A DNA stretch of 64,000 nucleotides from RGIG4097 sp045613765 (GTDB lineage: Bacteria > Bacillota > Clostridia > Christensenellales > CAG-917). Made by a program: the position numbers and the translations under genes. The notes below the pieces were generated by a model. The model was not told where the DNA came from, ran no database searches, and saw only the letters and a program-made list of their open reading frames with translations. Positions 50,159 to 58,775 of the stretch are shown one piece after another. Positions within the stretch are counted from its first letter, which is position 1; each line of letters starts with the position of its first letter. The stretch covers positions 51,011-115,010 of the forward strand of contig JAZLBO010000016.1 in NCBI GenBank assembly GCA_045613765.1. Direction: 5' to 3'.

Positions 50159-50203
50159 TATGCGTGTGTGAGCGTAAAAACGTGCATGTGCTTGCTTGCA
50201 CGA
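50159..50203 (+). promoter_or_regulatory. scpA 5'-UTR hairpin leader
   Basis: It starts with TATGCGTGTGTGAGCGTA, matching the ftsA leader at 16 of 18 positions, and contains CGTGCA/TGCACG arms (about 50181-50202). It lies 10-55 nt after the -10 box. The role is unknown; mRNA stability or translation control is possible. Confidence 0.55.
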
Positions 50204-50249
50204 AACATACGGCAAGGCAAAAGATAAAATCTTCTTCCAGAGTGGACAA

Positions 50250-51164
50250 ATGGAAAATATTGAAAACCAAATCACTAGTGATTTGACTGTCAACGACGGT
50301 CAAGAAATAATCAAGGAAGACAACGTAACTGAGCAAAGCACTCAAGTTATTTTGCCTACAGAAAATCCTGTCACCGATGCAGAGTTTTTTACTGTACACT
50401 CAACAGTTGTCTATCATATCAGCGACTTCGATGGCCCTATTGATATGCTTCTTGAACTTGTCAAGAGCGCAAAAATTCGTATTGAAGATATTTTCATCAG
50501 TGAAGTCACCAAGCAATACGTTGAAATCATCAAAGCAACCCCAAGAGAAGAACTTGACTATGAATACGCAGGGGAGTTTATCACTTTTGCTGCAGAACTC
50601 GTCTATCTCAAGTCATTGAGAACATTGCCCAAAGAAGAAGATGATGCCGTTGAAGATGAATGTGATGAAAGAACAGCATTTATCAACAAGATCAAGGAAT
50701 ATGCGCTTCTCAAAGAGCAGGCAGACAAGATGCGCGATATGGAAACAATCAACCGTTTCGTCCGTGAGCCTGTGTTCACCGACAAGGATTATAGGGTTTG
50801 TCTTACAAACTTCTCACTGCCAAAACTGGTCGAAGCATTTGCAAGAGTCCTTGCCAACTCTGAAAGAGCAGTCCGTGACGCCCTTCCCAAAAAGGTTGTC
50901 AAAGATAGGTTCTCGGTCAATGAGCAAATGAACAACATCAAGGAACTCATTTACTATCACGGCTCATTTGATTTTGAATTCTTGTTTGAGCCTGATTTTG
51001 ACAGGGGGGACATTGTCATAACCTTCCTTGCAGTCCTTGAACTTATGAAGTACGGCATAATCACTGCAACACAAGACGAAGCATTTGGAAAGATAATTCT
51101 CTACAAAGTAGAGGGAAACGAAGATATAGCAATCGAGGAGAGCCAAGATGGAGAATATAAATAA
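50250..51164 (+). CDS. scpA: Segregation and condensation protein ScpA
   Basis: 304 residues from ATG 50250 (RBS agtgg). Kleisin subunit of the SMC condensin: N-terminal FDGPIDMLLELVKSAKIRIEDIFISEVTKQYVE and C-terminal winged helix VITFLAVLELMKYGIITATQDEAFGKI. It carries about 45 extra acidic N-terminal residues. It overlaps scpB by 17 nt. Confidence 0.95.
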   Translation: MENIENQITSDLTVNDGQEIIKEDNVTEQSTQVILPTENPVTDAEFFTVHSTVVYHISDFDGPIDMLLELVKSAKIRIEDIFISEVTKQYVEIIKATPREELDYEYAGEFITFAAELVYLKSLRTLPKEEDDAVEDECDERTAFINKIKEYALLKEQADKMRDMETINRFVREPVFTDKDYRVCLTNFSLPKLVEAFARVLANSERAVRDALPKKVVKDRFSVNEQMNNIKELIYYHGSFDFEFLFEPDFDRGDIVITFLAVLELMKYGIITATQDEAFGKIILYKVEGNEDIAIEESQDGEYK

Positions 51165-51846
51165 TGTTGTTGAGGCAATAATTTTTTCAAGCGGTCAACC
51201 TATCGCAAAGAAAGATTTGTGCGAAAAAATCCCCGAACTCACCACACAAGAACTCAATAAAATAGTCAAGGAACTTCAAAAGAAGTACAGTGAAGAATGT
51301 GGTATTTTGCTTGTTGAATTCAACGGCAAACTTCAATTTACGTCAAATCCTCGCTACGGCGACGTGGTTGCAGATATTCTTACACCTCTCAAAGAAAAAT
51401 CTTTGACCAAGACACTTCTCGAAGTTCTTGCCACAATCGCATACAAGCAACCTATCACAAAACTTGAGATAGAAGATATGCGTGGTGGTGTCAACAGTGA
51501 ATACGCCATCACAGGACTTTTGAAAGCAGGTCTTATTGAAGCAGTTGGCAGAAAGAAAGCAGTGGGCAATCCTATCTTGTACGGCACAACAGACGAGTTT
51601 TTGAAGAAATTTGAAATCACTTCACTTGAAGATCTTCCCGATCTTGTTGAAGTTATGGAAAAAATCCAACTCATCTATGCACCCCCTCAAGAATCATTGT
51701 TCTCAACACGTACAATCATTGGCGAAGACGGAGAAGAAATTGAAATTATCGAAGAAATCGCCACAGACAATGAAGATATGGAAGACGCATTTGATGAAGA
51801 ACTTCCTGAATTCCTTGAAGGAGAAGAATTCACTGTCTTTGAATAA
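51148..51846 (+). CDS. scpB: Segregation and condensation protein ScpB
   Basis: 232 residues. Two winged-helix domains: VVEAIIFSSGQPIAKKDLCE and LTKTLLEVLATIAYKQPITKLEIEDMRGGVNSEYAITGLLKAGLIEAVGRKKAVGNPILYGTTDEFLKKF. Acidic C-terminal tail. Partner of ScpA and SMC in chromosome segregation. Confidence 0.96.
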   Translation: MENINNVVEAIIFSSGQPIAKKDLCEKIPELTTQELNKIVKELQKKYSEECGILLVEFNGKLQFTSNPRYGDVVADILTPLKEKSLTKTLLEVLATIAYKQPITKLEIEDMRGGVNSEYAITGLLKAGLIEAVGRKKAVGNPILYGTTDEFLKKFEITSLEDLPDLVEVMEKIQLIYAPPQESLFSTRTIIGEDGEEIEIIEEIATDNEDMEDAFDEELPEFLEGEEFTVFE

Positions 51847-51864
51847 TGAGCATTTGTCGTTGCA

Positions 51865-51892
51865 AAAAATTGGGACCGATGTCCCAATTTTT
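51865..51892 (+). terminator. scpAB terminator
   Basis: Stem AAAAATTGGGAC-CGAT-GTCCCAATTTTT. Confidence 0.9.
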
Positions 51893-51958
51893 ATAATATG
51901 AAATACTTATTGTATGTTGATTTGTTTTTCAAAATCATCATTCAAATGGAGTAAGTTT

Positions 51959-53332
51959 ATGAAACGTAAATTTTTCCCATCATTTATAACAACAATTTTG
52001 GTGGTTACAGTCACGTGTTTGTCATGCTGTGCCTTGTTTGTAGGTTGTGACCGAAACGGACATGAGCATATTTTTGCAGAATATGTATCCAACAATGATG
52101 CAACATTTTTTAAGGATGGATCAAAGACTGCAAAATGTGAGTTTGAAGATTGCGATGCACTCGATACACGTGTTGACGAAGGCTCACAAATTATGACTGA
52201 ATTGCCCATTTTCAGTATTAATACTGAAGGAAGTGTGGGTATTACATCAAAAGATGACTATGTAAAGTGCAGTGTAAGTCTGTCAAATACAGATTATGAG
52301 TTTGCTTTTACAGACCTTGAGGCAAAAATCAAGGGTAGAGGCAATAGCACTTGGAGAGCACCTAAAAAGCCCTATAAACTCAAGTTTGATAAAAAGGTTG
52401 ATTTGTTTGGCAATGGTGCTGCAAAAACATGGACAATCCTTGCAAATTATTACGATAAGAGCCAAATAAGAAATTATCTTGCATTTGGTGTGGCAAGTTT
52501 GTTTGACAGCCAAAGCGCTTGCACGGCAACACATTTTGTCAACTTGTTTGTCAACAATGAGTTCTACGGTGTTTACTTGATTGCAGAGCAAATTGAAGTT
52601 GATGACACCAGAATAGATGTTGATGAAAGTTATTCTACCATTGACACCGGCTACTTGGTTGAGTTGGACGGCAGAGCAAGAGAAGAAGGTGTGTTGGACA
52701 AGGATTATTTCAATTTGAACGGCTTAGATTACGCAATTAAGTCACCCGACACAGAAGACGAGGACTTTACTGTTGAACATGTCAACTTTATAAAATCATA
52801 CATGGCAGACGTCATGGAACTGTTTGGCGAAGACAAAGACTGGGATGAACTTTGCCAACTTATAGATGTGAGATCATTTGCAGAAAACTATATTGTAGAA
52901 GAAGTTTTCCACAATGCAGACGTTCGTTTCTCAAGTTTCTATATGTACAAAGAGGCACAAGGCAAGTTGTATGCAGGACCTGTGTGGGACTTTGATTTGA
53001 GTTCTGGCTTCTATATGTATGATATACCCGATTATTACTACAATGCTGAAGCACACTATGCTTGCAAAGTCAATGTTTGGTATGAAGGCTTGATGAAGTA
53101 TGATGAATTCAAGCAACTTGTTGCACAGATCTTGGATGAAAAAGCAGAAGAAATTGCAGAAAAGATCAACGAACTTACAACACTTGTGTTGTCACTCGAA
53201 TCATCTTTTGTAAATGAATTTATGGTTTGGGAACAAAGTTCAATAGGTTGGAATGCAGAAGTCAACAACTTGAAAGACTGGTTGCTCGCATCAGTAAATT
53301 TCTTGAAAAATGATTATGCACAATATTTGTAA
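51959..53332 (+). CDS. CotH-kinase-domain lipoprotein
   Basis: 457 residues from ATG 51959 (RBS ggag). Lipoprotein signal: basic start, hydrophobic core, then CALFVGC, so LspA would process it. Residues about 35-75 hold a short Cys/His segment (HEHIFAEYVSNNDATF...KCEFEDC). Residues about 115-400 are a CotH domain: KGRGNSTWRAPKKPYKLKF (ATP-binding), NYYDKSQIRN, GVYLIAEQIEV and GPVWDFDLSSGF (metal-binding). CotH in Bacillus phosphorylates coat proteins; an extracellular role is predicted here, so sporulation function is not certain. Confidence 0.87.
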   Translation: MKRKFFPSFITTILVVTVTCLSCCALFVGCDRNGHEHIFAEYVSNNDATFFKDGSKTAKCEFEDCDALDTRVDEGSQIMTELPIFSINTEGSVGITSKDDYVKCSVSLSNTDYEFAFTDLEAKIKGRGNSTWRAPKKPYKLKFDKKVDLFGNGAAKTWTILANYYDKSQIRNYLAFGVASLFDSQSACTATHFVNLFVNNEFYGVYLIAEQIEVDDTRIDVDESYSTIDTGYLVELDGRAREEGVLDKDYFNLNGLDYAIKSPDTEDEDFTVEHVNFIKSYMADVMELFGEDKDWDELCQLIDVRSFAENYIVEEVFHNADVRFSSFYMYKEAQGKLYAGPVWDFDLSSGFYMYDIPDYYYNAEAHYACKVNVWYEGLMKYDEFKQLVAQILDEKAEEIAEKINELTTLVLSLESSFVNEFMVWEQSSIGWNAEVNNLKDWLLASVNFLKNDYAQYL

Positions 53333-53356
53333 TTGAACCAACAAAAACGTAAAGAT

Positions 53357-53390
53357 AAAAACTCGCTGTATAACAGTACAGCGAGTTTTA
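53357..53390. terminator. Terminator after the CotH gene
   Basis: Stem AAAACTCGCTGTA/TACAGCGAGTTTT with a 6-nt loop. Confidence 0.92.
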
Positions 53391-53475
53391 TTTTTGGGCA
53401 AATTTGAGAGTAAAATAGTTAAAAATTTTTTCGATTTTATACATAAAAAACACACAATTTCCACATCCTAAAAGT

Positions 53476-54039
53476 ATGGCAATTTTGATCTCTTTTCTTG
53501 TGGTTGAAATCATAGTTTTGGCATTGGTATTGCCAGTGAAAATAACAATGAAATTCAATCTATCATCAACAGAAGAAAAGGGTATAATCATTGTGAAAAT
53601 CTTTGATATTTTGCCTATAAAAACAAAGGTTGATACGCTAAAAGAACGGTTTAGAATATCGATTAATGGCAAAGAAATCAAAATTAAGGAAGACGACAAG
53701 AAAGTTGAAGAAAACATTGAAAAAGACGTTGAGAAAAGTGTCAAAATCAACTTGCCCTGGCTTGATTTGATAAGGGATAGTTTCGCCCTTATTGAAAGCG
53801 TTGAAATCATGGGAATTGTGGGTGGAAAAGATGCCTTTCAAACTGCTTTGAATAATGCGCTTTTTACGGTATTTTTTAGCACTATGAAAAACAAGTTGAA
53901 AAGATGCTTTTTTGTGCCAGATTTTCAAAACAATAGATTTATTTTTGACGGAAAAATTACAATAAGAATATCGGCTTTTGATGTTCTTGAAATGGTGAGA
54001 GTATATGGAAATAAACGAAATTTTGCGACAAACCATTGA
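53476..54039 (+). CDS. YtfI-like protein (DUF2953)
   Basis: 187 residues. One N-terminal membrane helix (about 2-22), then a beta-rich soluble domain with a charged middle (about 70-95). The DUF2953 assignment rests on the N-terminal anchor, the ending RISAFDVLEMVRVYG and position: in Bacillus ytfI directly precedes ytfJ and both are forespore genes. No RBS; a CATCCTA forespore-type -10 (53464-53470) ends 5 nt before ATG 53476. Function unknown. Confidence 0.72.
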   Translation: MAILISFLVVEIIVLALVLPVKITMKFNLSSTEEKGIIIVKIFDILPIKTKVDTLKERFRISINGKEIKIKEDDKKVEENIEKDVEKSVKINLPWLDLIRDSFALIESVEIMGIVGGKDAFQTALNNALFTVFFSTMKNKLKRCFFVPDFQNNRFIFDGKITIRISAFDVLEMVRVYGNKRNFATNH

Positions 54040-54343
54040 CAATTTGAAAGAAGTCACAGATGCAGATGGAATTGTAGGAAAGCCTATAATTGCTGATGAT
54101 GGTACTGTAATTTTGCCAATTATGAAATTGAGTGCAGGCTATATTCTTGGAGGTGGTGGCGATGGTAAACGTGACGAAAAAGCATTGAAAACCATCTCTG
54201 CAGGTATCGGTGGTGGTGGCGTGACCGTCAATCCGGTGGGCTTTCTCATTTGTGGCAAGGAAAAGAGATTTATATCCGTTGACAAAACAACGGATAGCAA
54301 GTTTGCAGAACTTATAAAGACTGCCATTGGCACACTGAAATGA
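54005..54343 (+). CDS. ytfJ: GerW/YtfJ-family sporulation protein
   Basis: 112 residues. Conserved pattern GKPIIADDGTVILPIMKLSAGYILGGGG and GIGGGGVTVNPVGFLICGKEKRFISVD is diagnostic for the YtfJ/GerW family, needed for normal spore germination in Bacillus. It overlaps the DUF2953 gene by 35 nt and dacB by 4 nt, so the three form one operon. Confidence 0.94.
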   Translation: MEINEILRQTIDNLKEVTDADGIVGKPIIADDGTVILPIMKLSAGYILGGGGDGKRDEKALKTISAGIGGGGVTVNPVGFLICGKEKRFISVDKTTDSKFAELIKTAIGTLK

Positions 54344-55362
54344 TGATGAACTCAAGATTGAATTTTGCAATGTCAAACAAGAAAATAAATGCAGAATTTT
54401 GTGTAAAATTGGGCGCAGTGTTGTTTGCAGTTGTGACCTTGATTTTGTCAATTTCAACTTTTTTCTTTGAAAAAAGTGTAAGTGGCAATCAAGTGGCAGT
54501 TGCTCTTGACAAAGCAAGTCGTGGTGCAGTTTGCATAGAGTGGACTTCAAGAAAGGTGTTGTATGGAGAAGGCGAACATAATAAAACCTATCCTGCAAGC
54601 ACAACAAAGATATTGACTGCACTTGTGGTTTTGGACAATTTGCAACTTAAAGAAGAAATCACTATACCCAAGGAAGCAGTTGGAATTGAAGGTAGTTCGT
54701 TATACCTAAAAGAAGGGGAAGTGTTGACCGTTGAAGACTTGCTCTATGGCATGATGCTACGCAGTGGAAATGATGCAGCAACAGCCCTTGCCATTGCAGT
54801 TTCTGGCAATATTGTTGATTTTGCAAAGCAAATGAACGAAAGAGCAAGAAAATGTGGCGCAAAAAATTCAAATTTTGTCAATCCCCACGGACTTCATCAT
54901 AAGGACCACTATACTACGGCATACGACCTTGCTTTGATAACTGCCGAAGGGATGAAAAATCCATATTTTAGAGAAATAATTATGTCACAAAAAGCAAGGA
55001 TTGGCAGTGGCGAAAGTGCAAGGGTGATTGCCAACAAAAACAAGATGTTGTGGCTTTATGAAGGGGCAAATGGTGTCAAGACTGGATATACAAAAAGTAG
55101 TGGTAGATGCTTGGTTTCTTCTGCAAAACGTGATGGTATGCAACTAATTGCAGTGGTATTAAATCACGGGGATATGTGGGGGGATAGTATGAATATTTTG
55201 GACTACGGATTTGACAATTTTGCCATGGTTGACAAAGAAATGTTGCACTTGTTTGGGCAGTACGGACAAAAGGCGTTGCAGGAACTTGAAAGCAGTAAAT
55301 TTTCAAAGGAATTGACAAGATATCCCGTGCCAAAAATTGCTCTGTACGAAAAATCTCGATAG
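54340..55362 (+). CDS. D-alanyl-D-alanine carboxypeptidase (DacB/SpoIIA-linked type)
   Basis: 340 residues. Signal anchor about 22-45, then S11 peptidase: ASTTKILTA (SxxK), LRSGNDA (SGN) and NGVKTGYTK (KTG). No C-terminal beta domain, which makes it shorter than DacF at 48.8 kb. Coupled to ytfJ, suggesting a role in spore cortex modification like Bacillus DacB; that role is inference. Confidence 0.9.
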   Translation: MMMNSRLNFAMSNKKINAEFCVKLGAVLFAVVTLILSISTFFFEKSVSGNQVAVALDKASRGAVCIEWTSRKVLYGEGEHNKTYPASTTKILTALVVLDNLQLKEEITIPKEAVGIEGSSLYLKEGEVLTVEDLLYGMMLRSGNDAATALAIAVSGNIVDFAKQMNERARKCGAKNSNFVNPHGLHHKDHYTTAYDLALITAEGMKNPYFREIIMSQKARIGSGESARVIANKNKMLWLYEGANGVKTGYTKSSGRCLVSSAKRDGMQLIAVVLNHGDMWGDSMNILDYGFDNFAMVDKEMLHLFGQYGQKALQELESSKFSKELTRYPVPKIALYEKSR

Positions 55363-55445
55363 CAAAATTGCCTTCGTGCGTGTAATTGCTTGCACGTAGC
55401 AGAAAAAAAATGTATAATGCTATTAATAATTTAGGTGGTAGCGTT

Positions 55446-56183
55446 ATGCGACTTAACAAATATCTTGCAGAATGTGGCGTATGTTCACGCCGTAAAGCAG
55501 ATGAACTCATCTCATCTGGCAAAGTTTCCGTAAACAAAAAAGTTGTCAAAGAACTTGGCGCAACAGTTGATGAAACAAAAGACGTTGTCTTTGTTGACGG
55601 AAAAAAGATCCTTCCTGTCACGCACTATGAATATGTGATGTTCAACAAGCCAAAGGGTTGCATCACGTCAACAAGTGACGAAAAGGGAAGAAAAACGGTT
55701 TACGATTATTTTGATGAAGAATTCAAAGCAAAAAGACTCGTCCCCGTCGGCAGACTTGACTACGACAGCGAGGGTCTTTTGCTTTTTACAAATGACGGAG
55801 CATTGGTGCACAAACTTACACACCCGTCGAGTGAAATCCCCAAAACTTACATTGTAAAAATTGAAGGCGAAATCGTTGAAAGTGATTTGGCAATCTTGAG
55901 AAAGGGCGTTGTTGTTGATGGCGTCCGTTTTGGCAAGAGCAAAGTCAAGGCACTTGCAACAGAAAAGATTATGACCAATGACGGCGAAAGAACTCTCACA
56001 CGTCTTGAAGTCATCATCACAGAAGGCAAAAACAGAGAAGTTCGTCGTATGTTTGAAGCAGTTGAAAAAAACGTAGTTTTTCTCAAACGTGTTGCAATCG
56101 GCGATTTGAGATTGGGTGGTATTTCTCGTGGTGGAAATAGAGAACTCAATGATTTTGAAGTGGCATACCTTCAAAAACTTTAA
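55446..56183 (+). CDS. rluB: RsuA/RluB-family rRNA pseudouridine synthase
   Basis: 245 residues from ATG 55446 (RBS aggtgg). S4 domain (RLNKYLAECGVCSRRKADELI, 2-22) and catalytic GRLDYDSEGLLLFTNDG. Modifies 23S rRNA near the peptidyl-transferase centre; RluB rather than RsuA is inferred from the scpB-rluB-cmk neighbourhood. Upstream: TTGCAC-17-TATAAT (-10 about 55413-55418). Confidence 0.92.
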   Translation: MRLNKYLAECGVCSRRKADELISSGKVSVNKKVVKELGATVDETKDVVFVDGKKILPVTHYEYVMFNKPKGCITSTSDEKGRKTVYDYFDEEFKAKRLVPVGRLDYDSEGLLLFTNDGALVHKLTHPSSEIPKTYIVKIEGEIVESDLAILRKGVVVDGVRFGKSKVKALATEKIMTNDGERTLTRLEVIITEGKNREVRRMFEAVEKNVVFLKRVAIGDLRLGGISRGGNRELNDFEVAYLQKL

Positions 56184-56198
56184 TTTTTGGCGGCAAGT

Positions 56199-57428
56199 AT
56201 GAAAATCGTCGTAATCGGTGGTGGCGCAAGTGGAATGATCAGTGCAATCTATTCTGCAAGAGTAGGTGTAGATGTTATTTTGCTTGAAAAAAATGAAAAA
56301 TTGGGCAAAAAGATCTACATCACCGGCAAAGGCAGATGCAACGTCACCAATGATTGTGAAGTTGACGATTTTTTGGGCAACGTAGTCCACGGAAGCAAAT
56401 TTTTGCGTTCGGCACTATATACATTTACCCCTGCAAACACAATGGAATTCTTTGAAGATGCAGGGTTGCCTCTTGTGACAGAGAGAGGAAACAGAGTTTT
56501 TCCTTTGTCACAAAAGTCAAATGACGTCATCAAAACCCTCGCTACAGAAATGCAAAGAGCAGGCGTTGACGTCCGTTTGAAGACAGAAGTCAAGGAAATC
56601 AAAGCGGACGGAAACTCTTTTAGAGTTTGTACACCTTGGGAAAGCATAGTATGCGACAAAGTTATTGTTGCAACAGGTGGTGTCAGTTATCCATCAACAG
56701 GCTCAACGGGTGATGGTCATAGATTTGCATCGGCACTTGGTCACAAGGTTGTTGGCGTTGTGCCTGCACTGGCACCGTTGCAAACCATTGAAGACGTCAA
56801 ATGTCTTGAAGGATTGTCTTTGAAAAATGTCACGTTGACATCTTATGATGGCAATGGTAAAATTCTTGCTGAAGAATTTGGAGAAATGCTCTTTACGGGC
56901 AGAGGTCTCAGTGGTCCTATTGCATTGACTTCATCATCATACATAAACAGAGCAGAAAAGGTGAGATTTACTCTTGATTTGAAGCCTGCACTTGATATGG
57001 AGAAGTTGGAAGCAAGGCTTTTGAGAGATTTTGAAGAAAGAAAGAATTTTGACATAAAAAATGCAACGAGAGCATTATTGCCGGATAGGCTCAATTCATA
57101 CGTTCTAAAGGTTGCAAAGATACCTGAAAACAAAAAGGTTAATTCAGTGACAAAGGAAGAAAGAAATAGACTTCTTGGTGCACTCAAAAACCTGCCTTTC
57201 ACATTGAAAAGACTTGCACCTTTTGAAGAAGCAATTGTCACTGCAGGTGGAGTTGACATCAAAGATGTCACACCACAAATGGAAAGCAAAAAACACAAAG
57301 GATTATATTTTGTCGGCGAAGTCCTTGACGTTGATGCACTGACTGGTGGATTCAACTTGCAAATTGCATTTGCAACAGGATATATGGCTGCAAAACATGC
57401 CACAAAAGATATTGGAGATCAACAATGA
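56199..57428 (+). CDS. NAD(P)/FAD-dependent oxidoreductase, HI0933/BaiN family
   Basis: 409 residues from ATG 56199. GGGASGMISAIYSARVGVDVILLEKNEKLGKKIYITGKGRCNVTND is the family hallmark, with ATGGVSYPSTGSTGDGHRFA and the C-terminal GLYFVGEVLDVDALTGGFNLQIAFATGYMAA. Cytosolic flavoprotein commonly next to cmk in Firmicutes; reaction here unknown. It overlaps cmk by 4 nt. Confidence 0.92.
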   Translation: MKIVVIGGGASGMISAIYSARVGVDVILLEKNEKLGKKIYITGKGRCNVTNDCEVDDFLGNVVHGSKFLRSALYTFTPANTMEFFEDAGLPLVTERGNRVFPLSQKSNDVIKTLATEMQRAGVDVRLKTEVKEIKADGNSFRVCTPWESIVCDKVIVATGGVSYPSTGSTGDGHRFASALGHKVVGVVPALAPLQTIEDVKCLEGLSLKNVTLTSYDGNGKILAEEFGEMLFTGRGLSGPIALTSSSYINRAEKVRFTLDLKPALDMEKLEARLLRDFEERKNFDIKNATRALLPDRLNSYVLKVAKIPENKKVNSVTKEERNRLLGALKNLPFTLKRLAPFEEAIVTAGGVDIKDVTPQMESKKHKGLYFVGEVLDVDALTGGFNLQIAFATGYMAAKHATKDIGDQQ

Positions 57429-58087
57429 TAAACATCGCAATTGACGGTCCTGCAGGCGCAGGCAAAAGTACGGTTGCCAAAGCCGTGGCAAAGGAACTTA
57501 ATATCGTCTATCTTGACACAGGTGCAATGTATCGTGCAACTGCATATACAGCCATCAAAAATGGTATTGACGTCAAAGACGAAGGCAAGATCAAATTGAT
57601 GCTTGAAACATTGACAATGGACGTTGTCTATGACAACGGTGTTCAACAAATAATTGTCAACGGTTTTAATACAACTCCATATCTTCGTGAGCACTATATG
57701 TCAAGGGCTGCAAGTGACATTTCTGCACACCCCTGCGTGAGATACAAGATGGTGGAAATCCAAAGAGAACTTGCAAAAACCTATGATCTAATCCTTGATG
57801 GCAGAGATATTGGCACATTTGTGTTGCCTGATGCCAACTGTAAAATCTTCCTTGTTGCCTCTCCTGAAGAAAGAGCAAGACGCAGAGTGGAAGAAAACAA
57901 ATTGAAAGGACAAGAAAGCGATTACGAAACAGTCCTTGCAGACATTAAACAAAGAGATTACAACGATTCTCATCGTGAAGTTGCTCCTTTGAAGAAGGCA
58001 GATGATGCGATAGAACTCGAAACAACCACAATGTCAATAGCCGAAGTTGTGGATGCAGTAATAAAAATCGTAAAGGAGAAAATCTAA
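57425..58087 (+). CDS. cmk: Cytidylate kinase
   Basis: 220 residues. P-loop IDGPAGAGKSTVAKAVA (5-21), YLDTGAMYRA, and DGRDIGTFVLPDANCKIFL. Phosphorylates CMP and dCMP. The cmk-plsC-ispH-S1 order is standard in Clostridia. Confidence 0.97.
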   Translation: MINIAIDGPAGAGKSTVAKAVAKELNIVYLDTGAMYRATAYTAIKNGIDVKDEGKIKLMLETLTMDVVYDNGVQQIIVNGFNTTPYLREHYMSRAASDISAHPCVRYKMVEIQRELAKTYDLILDGRDIGTFVLPDANCKIFLVASPEERARRRVEENKLKGQESDYETVLADIKQRDYNDSHREVAPLKKADDAIELETTTMSIAEVVDAVIKIVKEKI

Positions 58088-58774
58088 ATGAGCAGAATGT
58101 ACAGATTTTCCAGATTCTTTTTGAACCCTATTTCAAAAATGGTTTGGCCTACAACAGTTATCAACAAGGAAAACTTTGAAAACTTCAAAGGTGGCATGAT
58201 CATTTGCAACCACTACACATCACTTGATGGCGTTGTTATGGGCGCACTTCTTATGAAAGACGAACTCAACGTTGTTGCAAAGCAAGAAGCATTTGAAAAG
58301 AAGTTTGGTGGTTGGTATCTTAAAAAGGTTGGTTGCATCCCTGTAAACAGAGGCGAGGCAGACATCCAAGCAATGAAAGCAATCATGAACGTCCTTAAGG
58401 ACGAAAACAGAAAATTGCTCATCTTCCCCGAAGGAACACGTAATCGTGACTATGATGAAAAGTTGCTTCCTTTCAAGCATGGTCCTGCAAGATTTGCAAT
58501 CAAGGCAAAGAGAAATATTTTGCCCATGATTTACCATCACAGTTTGAAGAAATTCAAGCGCACATACCTTTACATTGGCGAGCCCATCGATATGAGCCAA
58601 TTCTTCAACGATAAGCCCACTGATGAAAACAAGGAAAGAGCAACTCAATACGTATATGAAAAGATGCTCGAAACAAGACGTCTCTGCAACGAAGCAGTAG
58701 ATGCAATTCTTGCAAAGAAAAACAAGAAGAAAAAGAGCAAAAAAGCAGAATCTAAAGTAGAAGAAAACGCATAA
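58088..58774 (+). CDS. plsC: 1-acyl-sn-glycerol-3-phosphate acyltransferase PlsC
   Basis: 228 residues. Catalytic NHYTSLDG (HX4D) near residue 38, GCIPVNRG and FPEGTRNRD. Makes phosphatidic acid. The C-terminus is a Lys-rich tail of about 25 residues. Starts directly after the cmk stop. Confidence 0.94.
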   Translation: MSRMYRFSRFFLNPISKMVWPTTVINKENFENFKGGMIICNHYTSLDGVVMGALLMKDELNVVAKQEAFEKKFGGWYLKKVGCIPVNRGEADIQAMKAIMNVLKDENRKLLIFPEGTRNRDYDEKLLPFKHGPARFAIKAKRNILPMIYHHSLKKFKRTYLYIGEPIDMSQFFNDKPTDENKERATQYVYEKMLETRRLCNEAVDAILAKKNKKKKSKKAESKVEENA

Positions 58775-58775
58775 A

